Assembly (NCBI GenBank): GCA_031291095.1
Contig: JARLJR010000140.1
Location: 1-52,849, forward strand
Length of the DNA stretch: 52,849 nucleotides
Reading direction: 5' to 3'
Source of the DNA: Legionella sp.
Lineage (GTDB): Bacteria > Pseudomonadota > Gammaproteobacteria > Legionellales > Legionellaceae
The notes beneath the pieces are model-generated. The model saw only the letters and a list, made by a program, of their open reading frames with translations, was not told where the DNA came from and did not search any database. The position numbers and the translations under genes are program-made. Positions 1-7,764 of this stretch are shown here, piece by piece; the first letter of the stretch is position 1, and each line of letters starts with the position of its first letter.

Positions 1-1
1 C

Positions 2-691
2 AACTGGATATGCTATGCCTATTGTCTTATGAGTAATCATTATCATTTGCTTGTTGAAACTGCTCAAGGGAATCTTAGTAAAGGGATGCAATTATTAAAT
101 GGGATTTATACACAAAAATTTAACCGAAGACATAGTCGTGTGGGCCATGTATTTCAAGGTCGCTTTAAGGGAATTTTAGTAGAAAAGGACAATTATTTGC
201 TCGAGCTCTCTCGATATATTGTTTTAAATCCTGTAAGAGCAAGAATGGTAGTGTCTGCTGAGGATTGGATTTGGAGTAGCTATCAATCAACTATAAATCA
301 GTCCCCAAAGCCTTCATGGCTATTAACTGATTATTTACTTTCTTTATTTAGTCAAAATTTATTAAAAGCAATTAAAAAATACCAACAGTTTGTCAAAGAG
401 GGCATGATAGTTAATGCTCCGTGGGATAATTTAAAAAATCAAATTTATCTTGGTTCAGATAGTTTTGTTGATGAGATGCAGAAAAAAGTTGAGCAAGGAA
501 AAAAATTGCTCTACATCCCTCAGCCGCATTATATGCCAGTCAAGAGTTCACTAAATGAGTATGAGAATAAATCATCGAATAGAGATGAGTGCATCAGACT
601 AGCTTATGCCACTGGTCAATTTAGTTTAGCAGAAATTGGTGAGTACTTTGGATTACATTATTCATGGGTAAGTCGTATTGTAAAAAAATAG
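2..691 (+). CDS. REP-associated tyrosine transposase (RAYT, Y1_Tnp family), 5' end outside window
   Basis: The open frame enters from the left edge, and an internal Met lies at 29. RAYTs are single-strand HUH/Y1 transposases that act on REP palindromes. The stretch MSNHYHLLVET is the metal-binding His-x-His motif of the Y1 fold, and it is preceded in frame by WICYAYCL, which is normal for the family just before this motif. Further on, the GHVFQGRFKG and YIVLNPVRA stretches are also typical RAYT signatures. The catalytic Tyr region should follow but I did not fix its position. The C-terminus (about the last 35 residues of the visible part) is a helix-turn-helix-like segment, LAEIGEYFGLHYSWVSRI. 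REP-like repeats lie just downstream and elsewhere in the window, which fits the family's known association. About 40-60 N-terminal residues are probably missing only because of the window edge. Confidence 0.88.
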   Translation, partial: NWICYAYCLMSNHYHLLVETAQGNLSKGMQLLNGIYTQKFNRRHSRVGHVFQGRFKGILVEKDNYLLELSRYIVLNPVRARMVVSAEDWIWSSYQSTINQSPKPSWLLTDYLLSLFSQNLLKAIKKYQQFVKEGMIVNAPWDNLKNQIYLGSDSFVDEMQKKVEQGKKLLYIPQPHYMPVKSSLNEYENKSSNRDECIRLAYATGQFSLAEIGEYFGLHYSWVSRIVKK

Positions 692-2422
692 ATGAAATTA
701 ACAAGTGAGCAAAAAGCAAGGCTTGACCCTTCAAGTGTTGCCATTGTTGCGACGGTAGCAACTGTTGTAACCGCGGGTGCGTTCGCCCTTGGCATGGGTG
801 CTACAGGTTCTTTATTTTCAGTAGGACTGTCCGCCTTGGGCGGCGCTATTACCGGCACAGCGGGTGCCGCAGGTATTGGGTCGGTGCTCAGCGTCGGGCT
901 TGCGGCAGGCTTTATTGGCAGCATAGCCGGCCAAACAGCAGCCAATCTTATAGGCATGCAAAGCGGTATTGATTTTGGCGGGGCATTGATATCCGGCATA
1001 GCCACAGCCGCTACCGCCGGCATAGGCTATGGCTTAAAAAATATAGGAACTCTTCAAAACCTATCAAACAAGATAGGCAAGTATGACTATAAATACTTTA
1101 GCACCTCCAGCGCCTTTGAAATGATGGAACAAAACGCAGCAAGCCAGGCATTTAATACCACGATAAGACGCCATCAACACTTCGACTGGACTGAATTAGG
1201 AGTAGCCACCCTAACCGGAGGCCTAATGGGTTCAAAAGCAGGGGAAAACCTCAGCAAAAAACTCGAAAACCTGGATAACCACACCGGCATGCTCCGCGCA
1301 GAGCTACAAACTTTAGCAGGAGCTGGTGCTCAATCACTCACCACAGGCAGCCATTTTGACGCACTACAAGTTTTAGGAGACAATTTCGGCAGTACAATTG
1401 GAAATGCCGTAGTGGGACGCTTTGCATGGTCTGGATTAGAGGATAGGGGTAAAGATATTGCTAAAGAGAATATCAAAGGGCTTACTATTGATGGCCTTTT
1501 AGATGATTTTGAACAATCTACACAAGATTTTAATAACTACCTCGCGAACCCGATTGATGAAGGAATTAATAGTCCTATAGGCACTCCTTCCTCTCCCCGA
1601 TCTCAAGATGGAGATATATATCTTTCGGGTTCTATACTTTCAGGATACACAGGAGACGTTATTTATAATAATTCAGAACATTTTGATGGAAATGGAGCAT
1701 TTGCACATGAAAGTGTACCTTTCAGAGCTAAAGAGGTTTCTTCTCGTCAAGATGCTACCACATATCTTTCTGGTTCTGTGCTTTCGGGATATGTTGGTCA
1801 TGTCATTTATAATGATTCAGAACTGTTTGATGGAAGTGGTTTATTTGTGCATGAAGCTATGCCGTTGGATTTAAAAAAAGGACCACTTGTTCAAAGTTCT
1901 TCTCATTTGGAAAAGAGCAAGCTTGCTCCCAAAGACTTTGGGGTCGAAGATGCAAAAAATGGATTGCGAAAAGTTTTTGATGAATATGGTTTTGAAATGT
2001 CTAAAATTGTGGAAAAAATGTATCGATATGAGACAAAGCATTTTTCTTCAGGACAATATATTCTGACTGGTGCTGCAGGAATGGAGGCAGTCAAAGGCGC
2101 TAAAGCACCTTATTATGGATGGTCAAATGAGTTTTTTATGAAATATCCAGAATATACTCCAGTTGGGACAACAGAGCTCCATGATGGTATAGGTGCCTCT
2201 AAAAAAGGGGCAAATGCACAGAAGAAAGGCTTAACACCTTATATAATATTTCCTTCTGTTGAGGCTGGAATGATGCATTTGGCGTATAAAATTAAAAACC
2301 AATATAATGGAGATTATGCTCGTTGGCACTCTAGTCTTGCTAGCCATAAGCAGGTTTATCGTAATGAATTAAAAGGTGTACGTTGGTCCATGACAGATGA
2401 ATTTCAAAAGGGGCATAAATAG
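692..2422 (+). CDS. Orphan polymorphic-toxin C-terminal fragment: pre-toxin region plus probable peptidoglycan-hydrolase domain
   Basis: I recognise a layout rather than a named gene. Residues about 15-200 are Gly/Ala-rich and hydrophobic, followed by segments (FDWTELGVATLTGG, LTTGSHFDALQVLGDN) like the pre-toxin region of filamentous-haemagglutinin/CDI proteins. Residues 310-391 hold two 34-residue repeats. The last 150 residues (YRYETKHFSSGQ, GMEAVKG, YYGW, FPSVEAGMMHLAY) resemble lysozyme/glucosaminidase-like domains of phage and toxin origin; the Glu of YRYET is a candidate catalytic acid. The first 15 codons are REP-derived sequence and no ribosome site precedes the ATG, which directly abuts the RAYT stop. 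The true 5' part, with its secretion signal, is therefore probably lost. GC-rich DNA up to about 1430 gives way to AT-rich DNA, as in toxin-tip swapping. The next gene begins on the last base of the stop. Function is inferred. Confidence 0.6.
   Translation: MKLTSEQKARLDPSSVAIVATVATVVTAGAFALGMGATGSLFSVGLSALGGAITGTAGAAGIGSVLSVGLAAGFIGSIAGQTAANLIGMQSGIDFGGALISGIATAATAGIGYGLKNIGTLQNLSNKIGKYDYKYFSTSSAFEMMEQNAASQAFNTTIRRHQHFDWTELGVATLTGGLMGSKAGENLSKKLENLDNHTGMLRAELQTLAGAGAQSLTTGSHFDALQVLGDNFGSTIGNAVVGRFAWSGLEDRGKDIAKENIKGLTIDGLLDDFEQSTQDFNNYLANPIDEGINSPIGTPSSPRSQDGDIYLSGSILSGYTGDVIYNNSEHFDGNGAFAHESVPFRAKEVSSRQDATTYLSGSVLSGYVGHVIYNDSELFDGSGLFVHEAMPLDLKKGPLVQSSSHLEKSKLAPKDFGVEDAKNGLRKVFDEYGFEMSKIVEKMYRYETKHFSSGQYILTGAAGMEAVKGAKAPYYGWSNEFFMKYPEYTPVGTTELHDGIGASKKGANAQKKGLTPYIIFPSVEAGMMHLAYKIKNQYNGDYARWHSSLASHKQVYRNELKGVRWSMTDEFQKGHK
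711..730 (+). repeat. REP-like element core, copy 1
   Basis: This copy of AAAAAGCAAGGCTTGACCCT lies 20 bases after the RAYT stop. The core contains the small palindrome AAGC-AAG-GCTT. The same core occurs at 2975-2994, 27068-27087 and around 28603-28622, and in inverted orientation at 2902-2921 and 28544-28563. The repeat lies inside the first codons of the next gene and so supplies part of that gene's predicted N-terminus. Confidence 0.75.
1619..1864 (+). repeat. Two in-frame copies of a 34-residue repeat, period 48 codons
   Basis: Copy one spans 1619-1720 and copy two 1763-1864, separated by a 14-codon linker. Both start with YLSGS(I/V)LSGY and continue with VIYN(N/D)SE, FDG(N/S)G and HE(S/A)(V/M)P. 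The unit sits exactly between the pre-toxin part and the C-terminal putative hydrolase, so it may be a hinge or cleavage linker, or a scar of cassette duplication. Confidence 0.75.
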
Positions 2423-2850
2423 TGTTTTACTACGTTAAATTATTTTGTTTTGTTACTTTGCTATTTACAAATAATTATTTATATTCTGCGGTAAGCAATA
2501 AAACAGAAGAGCTTTCCAAAATGAGTTGTTATGACTTAATGGTTTCTCTTGTTTTTGGCAGTTCCTATGGTCCGACTATGGAAAAATTAGATCTTGCTTT
2601 TTCTTTTGAGCGTACTAATCATAAGATTATGATGCTTACCTTAGTTCAGGAAATCGAAGAAAATAGAATGGCAGTACGTGGAAATCTTGAACTTGATTTA
2701 GTCAATAGAACATTATGTAATATTGATGGAGAAACTCCAATTCCCATAGAAATTAATTCAAAATACATTCCTTTTATTAGTGAAAAATGCACAGCAGAAA
2801 AAAATGTATATGTTAATACAGGAAGACTTCCTGATAGTGAAGGTAATTAA
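2422..2850 (+). CDS. Small secreted protein, putative immunity protein of the upstream toxin
   Basis: The GTG start uses the final G of the preceding TAG stop, so translation is probably coupled. The first 22 or so residues (FCFVTLLFTNNYLYSA) form a signal peptide, giving a periplasmic protein of about 120 residues with four Cys. I recognise no family. A peptidoglycan-cleaving toxin would need a periplasmic immunity protein. The one-base overlap, small size and signal peptide all suit that role. This assignment rests on context only. Confidence 0.55.
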   Translation: MFYYVKLFCFVTLLFTNNYLYSAVSNKTEELSKMSCYDLMVSLVFGSSYGPTMEKLDLAFSFERTNHKIMMLTLVQEIEENRMAVRGNLELDLVNRTLCNIDGETPIPIEINSKYIPFISEKCTAEKNVYVNTGRLPDSEGN

Positions 2851-2870
2851 TGGTGTTAGGAGCACCCAGC

Positions 2871-2922
2871 GGATCAACCTTGCTTTTTGCGGGAGCTCAT
2901 GGGGTCAAGCCTTGCTTTTTGC
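2871..2922 (-). repeat. Two REP-like cores in inverted orientation
   Basis: A diverged core (GGATCAACCTTGCTTTTTGC, 2871-2890) and a full core (GGGTCAAGCCTTGCTTTTTG, 2902-2921) lie on the minus strand. With the plus-strand core at 2975-2994 they form an inverted pair of about 20 bp arms separated by about 53 bases. This resembles a BIME-like REP doublet and sits between the two toxin/immunity modules. Confidence 0.7.
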
Positions 2923-2938
2923 CTATTACACGCCAATT

Positions 2939-3001
2939 GTATTGTAAAAAAATAGATGAAATTAACAAATAAGCAAAAAGCAAGGCTTGACCCTTCAAGT
3001 G
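2939..3001 (+). repeat. 63-bp direct repeat of 675-737 (RAYT 3' end plus REP core)
   Basis: This segment duplicates the last codons and stop of the RAYT gene, the next gene's first codons, and the REP core AAAAAGCAAGGCTTGACCC. It matches 675-737 nearly base for base (the clearest differences are at the ACAAGTGAGC/ACAAATAAGC positions). Both copies sit at the 5' edge of a toxin-related module, which suggests RAYT-linked rearrangement or homologous recombination between modules. Confidence 0.8.
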
Positions 3002-3040
3002 CTCTAATAGTATTGATGAGAGCACAAAGGATAGAATTAA

Positions 3041-3235
3041 ATTTTTAAAAAGCATGAGAGATACTCTGTTGTGCTCCAAGAAGGAACTAAGGGAAATTTT
3101 AAAAAAGAAGCTGAGGCGTTATATAAGGCTGGTTATGCAACCAATCCGAATTATCCACATGATTTAGTTATTGTCGGCAAAGGCCCTACGATGAGAGCCT
3201 CTATTGAATATGCGAGAAAAAGAAAAAATGGTTAA
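3041..3235 (+). pseudogene. Glucosaminidase-type toxin tail remnant (C-terminal about 64 residues)
   Basis: The open frame has no start codon and no upstream continuation. It encodes LYKAGYATNPNYPHDL, very close to the YATDPNY signature at the end of glucosaminidase (PF01832-type) domains, and ends RKRKNG-stop. It looks like the tail of a second toxin whose body was lost when the REP repeats came in. The following secreted protein gene overlaps its end by 8 bases, the same tight coupling seen in the intact pair upstream. The domain match is from memory of the family motif. Confidence 0.65.
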
Positions 3236-4265
3236 TGATAAGACAAAGAGATTTTTATATTTATTGCTTTTTTCTATTCACTTTTCAGTATATGGTTCAG
3301 TGGAAAAAGTTTTAATAGAGCGTTACGAGAATTGGCAGCATCCCGTTTTATCAGTTTTTAAAAAATATAATATTTCTTTGTATAAGGTCAGTTATTCGCG
3401 AGACGGAACATGCCCTACTTTTTATGCCAAACTTAGATACTCTCCAGATCCCCAGGCACCAGCTTCAGAAATCTATTATACAGAAATTTATGAAGCAATT
3501 TTAAAGGCAAACTCATTATTTCCTTATGCCTTAGTGAGCAAGGAGGATGATTTAATGATTAATGTTGGTTGGCGAGATAAGGAAAAGCAGCAAATGTTTG
3601 TTCAACTGGAGGAAATAGGCCATCCCTCACTGTGTAAAGATGGAAAGGGTAATCCTGATGATGAGGCATTTGAAATTAGCCCTGCGTTAAAAAAACAGAT
3701 TATGAGGTCGCCACTTAAGGCGTCTTTACGTAGGGAAGATGGGAGGCAGTTTATTGCGTATCTTTATGCTGAAAATGAGCGAATCGCACCTCATAACTCG
3801 GTCTCTTGCAAAACAGGAGAAAAGCTCAAAGGGACTATAAAAACAGGTGATTATTATTTTTATATGTATGATGTAACGGCCGATTCATTTTTTTCCTCGC
3901 GAACTAGAGTTTTAAGAACATATTCACCTATAGATATGAGTAGTAAAAGAGCATATCCTGTTACATTCCGCAGTAAGAACCCAGCGCAATCGGATGTATT
4001 AATTATTGGCCAATCAACTGGCTGCAGCACAAGAGTATACGAAGCTTATGGCTTTTGGGATGATGGAGCTTCGTTAAGCCAATATGCTTTTAAAGGAAAG
4101 GGGCGAGGTGCCTATCAGATTTTTGGAGAAATTCACCAACAGACCAATGATGGTAAAGAAATAGCTATTTTTCAATCTGCTAAGGAAGAAAAAGAGCAAT
4201 TTGAATTATCCATATCAAAGGTTCCTGGACTGCTTCAGCTAAAGGATTTAGCCGCAGAGAAATAA
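3228..4265 (+). CDS. Secreted protein of unknown function, putative immunity protein of the glucosaminidase remnant
   Basis: I prefer the ATG at 3228 because it puts a good signal peptide at the N-terminus (basic KTKRF, then LYLLLFSIHFSVYGSV). In-frame upstream starts exist at 3204 (TTG) and 3210 (ATG). The gene overlaps the glucosaminidase remnant by 8 bases. The mature protein, about 320 residues, has paired Cys (GTCPTF, HPSLCKDG, SVSCKTG, TGCST) and no motif I recognise. Its location and export signal point to a periplasmic partner of the lost hydrolase. It is larger than most immunity proteins, so another envelope role is possible. Confidence 0.6.
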   Translation: MVNDKTKRFLYLLLFSIHFSVYGSVEKVLIERYENWQHPVLSVFKKYNISLYKVSYSRDGTCPTFYAKLRYSPDPQAPASEIYYTEIYEAILKANSLFPYALVSKEDDLMINVGWRDKEKQQMFVQLEEIGHPSLCKDGKGNPDDEAFEISPALKKQIMRSPLKASLRREDGRQFIAYLYAENERIAPHNSVSCKTGEKLKGTIKTGDYYFYMYDVTADSFFSSRTRVLRTYSPIDMSSKRAYPVTFRSKNPAQSDVLIIGQSTGCSTRVYEAYGFWDDGASLSQYAFKGKGRGAYQIFGEIHQQTNDGKEIAIFQSAKEEKEQFELSISKVPGLLQLKDLAAEK

Positions 4266-4357
4266 TGTACCCAAACAAAGCGTACCTATGGTGGTGCTTA
4301 TTAGTATACTATGGGTGACCTTCGGGGTTCCCACGACCAGCCCCATAACTCGGGCTG

Positions 4358-4385
4358 GAAAACTCGGAAATTACTATTATTTTAA
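4358..4385. repeat. 28-bp direct repeat, left copy
   Basis: GAAAACTCGGAAATTACTAT continues as TATTTTAA. A copy with two to three mismatches lies at 5092-5119. The two copies flank the lipoprotein gene at 4421-4930. The meaning is unknown; it may mark a duplicated or inserted segment. Confidence 0.5.
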
Positions 4386-4420
4386 AGCTCAGGGTTTGAC
4401 CCCGTGCATATAAAAAGCAC

Positions 4421-4930
4421 CTACTTTATATTTTGTAAAAAATTTTTTACCTGATGATCAATGCATCTGCCAGCGTAGCCTGCTCGTTCTCTTTTATAAT
4501 AACGAGTAGAAAGATAAATGGCTTCTCCATTGTCTAAATCGATTACCTTTAAAACACGTAAAGTTGTTCGAATTATTCCTGGTCTTATTTCGGTTATTTT
4601 ATTCTGTATAGAGTACTTTTTTCCTGCCTCAGGAATAAATGTAATGACATCAGATCTATCAGGATATGAGGAGCCGTTCTTCCTCGTCACATCCATCGTA
4701 ATTGGTTTATTCGCAGGAATAGATACAAATTGGTTTTTATCTACGTGTAAGGGATGGGGAACTCCTTCACAACTGAGCGCATTATCATAGATAGCTACGT
4801 CTACTGATGAGGGATCAAATTCAGATATTTTCGCCTGTGGCCCTTCTGTAGGAGGAACATAAACAGATGCACAGCCTGTTAATAAAGCCGCACTAATGAT
4901 AGTGCTTCCAAAAATTATTTTTTTCCACAT
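4421..4930 (-). CDS. Lipoprotein of unknown function
   Basis: The 169-residue product starts with a lipoprotein signal peptide: MWKK, a hydrophobic core (IISAALLTG), and lipobox LTG-C with Cys20. A GGAAA ribosome site precedes the ATG. The mature part (about 150 residues) has a conserved-looking beta-rich middle (VDVAIYDNALSCEG, FIPEAGKKYSIQNKI) and one more Cys pair. I do not recognise the family. It stands alone, convergent to the secreted protein gene on its left. Confidence 0.75.
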   Translation of the reverse strand: MWKKIIFGSTIISAALLTGCASVYVPPTEGPQAKISEFDPSSVDVAIYDNALSCEGVPHPLHVDKNQFVSIPANKPITMDVTRKNGSSYPDRSDVITFIPEAGKKYSIQNKITEIRPGIIRTTLRVLKVIDLDNGEAIYLSTRYYKRERAGYAGRCIDHQVKNFLQNIK

Positions 4931-5091
4931 AATTTTTCCATGTTAATGATACTTGCTAATACTCAAGTTTCCATAAATCGTTGATTTGAGTACGGATAAA
5001 ACAGGAGCAATACTATAATATTCGCAGTACTTTTAAAGAAAAAACGTATCTGAAATGAGCCAACTTATCTGGAGGGGCTATTTGGGAACAT

Positions 5092-5119
5092 GAAAACTCG
5101 GAAATTATTATTACTTTAA
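5092..5119. repeat. 28-bp direct repeat, right copy
   Basis: GAAAACTCGGAAATTATTAT continues as TACTTTAA. It is the partner of 4358-4385 and overlaps the 3' end of a possible small gene. Confidence 0.45.
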
Positions 5120-5194
5120 TGGTTCCTCTGGATTATGCACAGGTTGTGGTTCTTCAGGCTCAAGAGGACGAGGAGGCTCTATAGGTTCTTTCAT
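5111..5194 (-). CDS. Possible 27-residue Pro/Glu-rich small protein
   Basis: The frame runs from ATG (reverse strand, at 5194) to TAA. It is almost entirely Pro and Glu with a few hydrophobics (MKEPIEPPRPLEPEEPQP...). An AGGG lies upstream of the ATG. The strongly biased composition argues for real coding or low-complexity sequence, but there is no homology I can name. Confidence 0.3.
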   Translation of the reverse strand: MKEPIEPPRPLEPEEPQPVHNPEEPLK

Positions 5195-5247
5195 TTTTTT
5201 ATCCCTGGTGAAGTATATTTAACCTATTATTAATTTAGACCGTTTCT

Positions 5248-7635
5248 TTACTCTTGTCTAACGACTCCCCCTCTCGATGAATTTAAACTGGGTTCGGAGT
5301 GAAATGTTTCTAACTCCATGGTATTGCGCTCTTCTTCACTAAGCGATGAGGATGAGCTTGCTGCGTTTTTTGTGCTGCTGAAAAAGGAAAACATTTTGTT
5401 CCATAGACTGCTACTGGTCCCCTTATTTTCCACTGGGGGCAACGTTGGTTCGAGGTAGCGATTTACTAAATTAAAATGATTTATTGCATACTGTTCGGCT
5501 AGATAGGGAAATGAATCTTTAGCTGCTTTCGGTGGTAGTCCTTGAGAGGGGTTTTTATAATATCGTTCGGCAGCAGTGGCCAGTAAGGCTTGTATTTTAT
5601 TGAGTAGAGAAAGCTCCTCTACTTCAATATAAGCGGTAGGAATTATACTCCTTAAACTGGCTAAGTCTTCAATCAGAGTTTGTAAGCGCAAATAAAGCTT
5701 ACTGAACTCCTCTATGCTAGGGTTAAATTGTTCCGCATAGTTTTTGCTCAGTTGCTCTATAGTGTATTGTTCTAAACCTTTACCGAGAAGTTGATGATAA
5801 ATATAGCTTAACTTAGTTGTTGCCGGGGAGTTGGGTAATTCTTTGTAGGCGGTGGTATTGGTTATTTCATCGAGCATTGCTTGGGGGCTGGTTTCGAGAT
5901 GATTTAATTGGGTTAAAATTGCAGTGAAGAAATGCTGGAGTCTATAGTCTACTGACTCTTGTAGGCAATTAAATTCTTTTTCTAATTCTTGAGCATGTAA
6001 AACTAAAGTACTGTTGATGCTGATAAAGCACAAATTCATTAATGCGGTGCAAAATTGTTGCATAATTTGATGATTCGCGCTGGGTAGGGCGGCGAATTTA
6101 GTGAGAATAGCCAGTAGAGCCTGATAGAGTTCGGTTTTTTCTTGTTGACGGCCGGTATCCCAGTAGTGGGTTAAATATTGTTGGCTCACCAATTGGATTA
6201 CTATGCCAAAGGTTTCTAATATCTTGTCTCGAGTCAGTTCTGATTGCAAAATGGACGGTTTATCATTGACGATATTTAGAATATTTTTTTCTAAAACCGT
6301 TCCTGCGGTATTAAGCATTTCAATTAGATTCGTTTTGTTATTATCAAGACCAAATAAGTTAAAAAAATAGGCTTGTATTAGTAATGCGTGTTCTTCGTTG
6401 ACGTAGCCGGTGTAGGTTGCAAAATAATCATCAAAGAGCGCGTAGCGATGACCTTGGTGAAGCATCATGCGTTGTTTGTTATGGCCCATGAAGGAATAGT
6501 GGGTGGCATTATAGGCTTCATAGCCTGGTTGATTCTCTTGTATTTTATTATATAGGCTGCGCAAAATAGCAGGGAAATCGAGATTGGCTAAATTGATACT
6601 TTGTGCGTCGTCTTTAGCTTCTAGGTACCCTCTGCCCAAGGCGCTGTACTCATAGAATATTTGCTTGCCATCATTAAAACTCACGCCGTGTTGGGTTAAA
6701 AAGTGAATGATTTTGTAAAGCATTAATTTTTGTACGTGGGTGGTTTTGTAGCCCTGCGGAGCTACTATGATATCTTGTTGCGAGCCATTATTTCCACTGG
6801 AGCCGGTACCGTGGTGTCCGGGCATGGAATAAAAAGCAAAACGCTGTTTTTCTGCAGCGGCTAAACTTGGGAATACGGGAGTAAATCCTCTGTCCGAGTG
6901 TTCATTGCTATAATAGATGAATTCGCTGTGCTCTATGAGCGCTGGAAGGACAAAAAATCGTTCGTCATACCAGGTAATCGGAAAACAATCGCCAGGAACT
7001 GGATCGATGGCAAATAAGCTTAAAGATATCTTATCCAAGTTGTTTTTTAAGTTGTTAAACCAGGATTCCTGTTCTGTTGGAGCGATTAGATTGATTTGTG
7101 TTTTTAAGGGTTCGATGATATCAGGGGTATTGTTGGCTGGTGGGCCCTTACGTCGTTTACTTTGCTGTTCGCTTAGATTTTTTAATACCTCGTTAAAGCA
7201 GGTGCAGCTATCTATTATAGCGCGGATACTCTCTAATTCATGGGTGATTAAAATAGCTTCGACTGCCCCTCTGCTGTGGGCCAATAAATTGATTTTTATT
7301 TGCCCGCGACTCAAGGCGTTTAATATGGCTGCTAATCCATAGGCAATTTTTTCACCCACATTGGAGCCATCGGTTTTGGGGCCATTAATTACTGTAATTT
7401 CGTCTGCTTGCAACGCATAGGGATTTTTAGTATCCGTCTTAGTGCATAGTTTCGCTGCCGGGGCTTTTATTAATGAAGAGATAATGCTGAGGGTTTCACC
7501 TTTAGGATAATCGTATACCTTAGCACCTTTGCTGTAGGGAGTTCGTTTCGCTATTTTCTTTAGCTCTGGGTAATACTCTGTATTGGTACCGAGCAGGGTT
7601 AATGTTAATGGTTTTTTTTCTATTTTACTGTCCAT
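5248..7635 (-). CDS. Large alpha/beta-hydrolase-like protein, Dot/Icm effector candidate
   Basis: The protein has 795 residues and no signal peptide. LLAHSRGAVEA places a nucleophile Ser at residue 121 in the AHSRG form of the hydrolase elbow, as in DUF2235/Tle1-type lipases. LFAIDPVPGD (Asp211) and MPGHHG (His274/275) follow at the right order and spacing for the acid and base, so a Ser-Asp-His triad is plausible. Residues 300-720 are helical with no clear motif. The last 60 residues are Ser-rich with an acidic cluster (SEEERNTMELE), like a Dot/Icm export signal. It could be a phospholipase or esterase delivered to the host. The triad is an inference from motifs; I did not align it. Confidence 0.6.
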   Translation of the reverse strand: MDSKIEKKPLTLTLLGTNTEYYPELKKIAKRTPYSKGAKVYDYPKGETLSIISSLIKAPAAKLCTKTDTKNPYALQADEITVINGPKTDGSNVGEKIAYGLAAILNALSRGQIKINLLAHSRGAVEAILITHELESIRAIIDSCTCFNEVLKNLSEQQSKRRKGPPANNTPDIIEPLKTQINLIAPTEQESWFNNLKNNLDKISLSLFAIDPVPGDCFPITWYDERFFVLPALIEHSEFIYYSNEHSDRGFTPVFPSLAAAEKQRFAFYSMPGHHGTGSSGNNGSQQDIIVAPQGYKTTHVQKLMLYKIIHFLTQHGVSFNDGKQIFYEYSALGRGYLEAKDDAQSINLANLDFPAILRSLYNKIQENQPGYEAYNATHYSFMGHNKQRMMLHQGHRYALFDDYFATYTGYVNEEHALLIQAYFFNLFGLDNNKTNLIEMLNTAGTVLEKNILNIVNDKPSILQSELTRDKILETFGIVIQLVSQQYLTHYWDTGRQQEKTELYQALLAILTKFAALPSANHQIMQQFCTALMNLCFISINSTLVLHAQELEKEFNCLQESVDYRLQHFFTAILTQLNHLETSPQAMLDEITNTTAYKELPNSPATTKLSYIYHQLLGKGLEQYTIEQLSKNYAEQFNPSIEEFSKLYLRLQTLIEDLASLRSIIPTAYIEVEELSLLNKIQALLATAAERYYKNPSQGLPPKAAKDSFPYLAEQYAINHFNLVNRYLEPTLPPVENKGTSSSLWNKMFSFFSSTKNAASSSSSLSEEERNTMELETFHSEPSLNSSRGGVVRQE

Positions 7636-7695
7636 AGCAGCATCATTTTTCCGTATTACAGGCCATTATTGATAGCACTGAACAGTAAAATAAAC

Positions 7696-7720
7696 AAGCC
7701 CCGAATAGTACTCAGGGCTT
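7696..7720 (-). terminator. Intrinsic terminator of the GH81 genes
   Basis: On the minus strand, AAGCCC and GGGCTT pair around a 13-base loop and are followed by GTTTATTTT. The hairpin lies just past the stop of the gene at 7765 and before the 795-residue gene's start. Confidence 0.6.
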
Positions 7721-7764
7721 AGCTTATAAGTATTCTTTCGGTACCACACTCCGGCTAAAGGAGT

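Noticed and set aside
658-1023. Open frame on the minus strand over the pre-toxin region
   Set aside because: It is Pro/Ala-rich low-complexity translation opposite the Gly/Ala-rich plus-strand gene, with no ribosome site.
4387-4412. GGTTTGACCCCG-like piece as a further REP core
   Set aside because: Only 9-10 bases match the core; the AAGCAAG part is missing.
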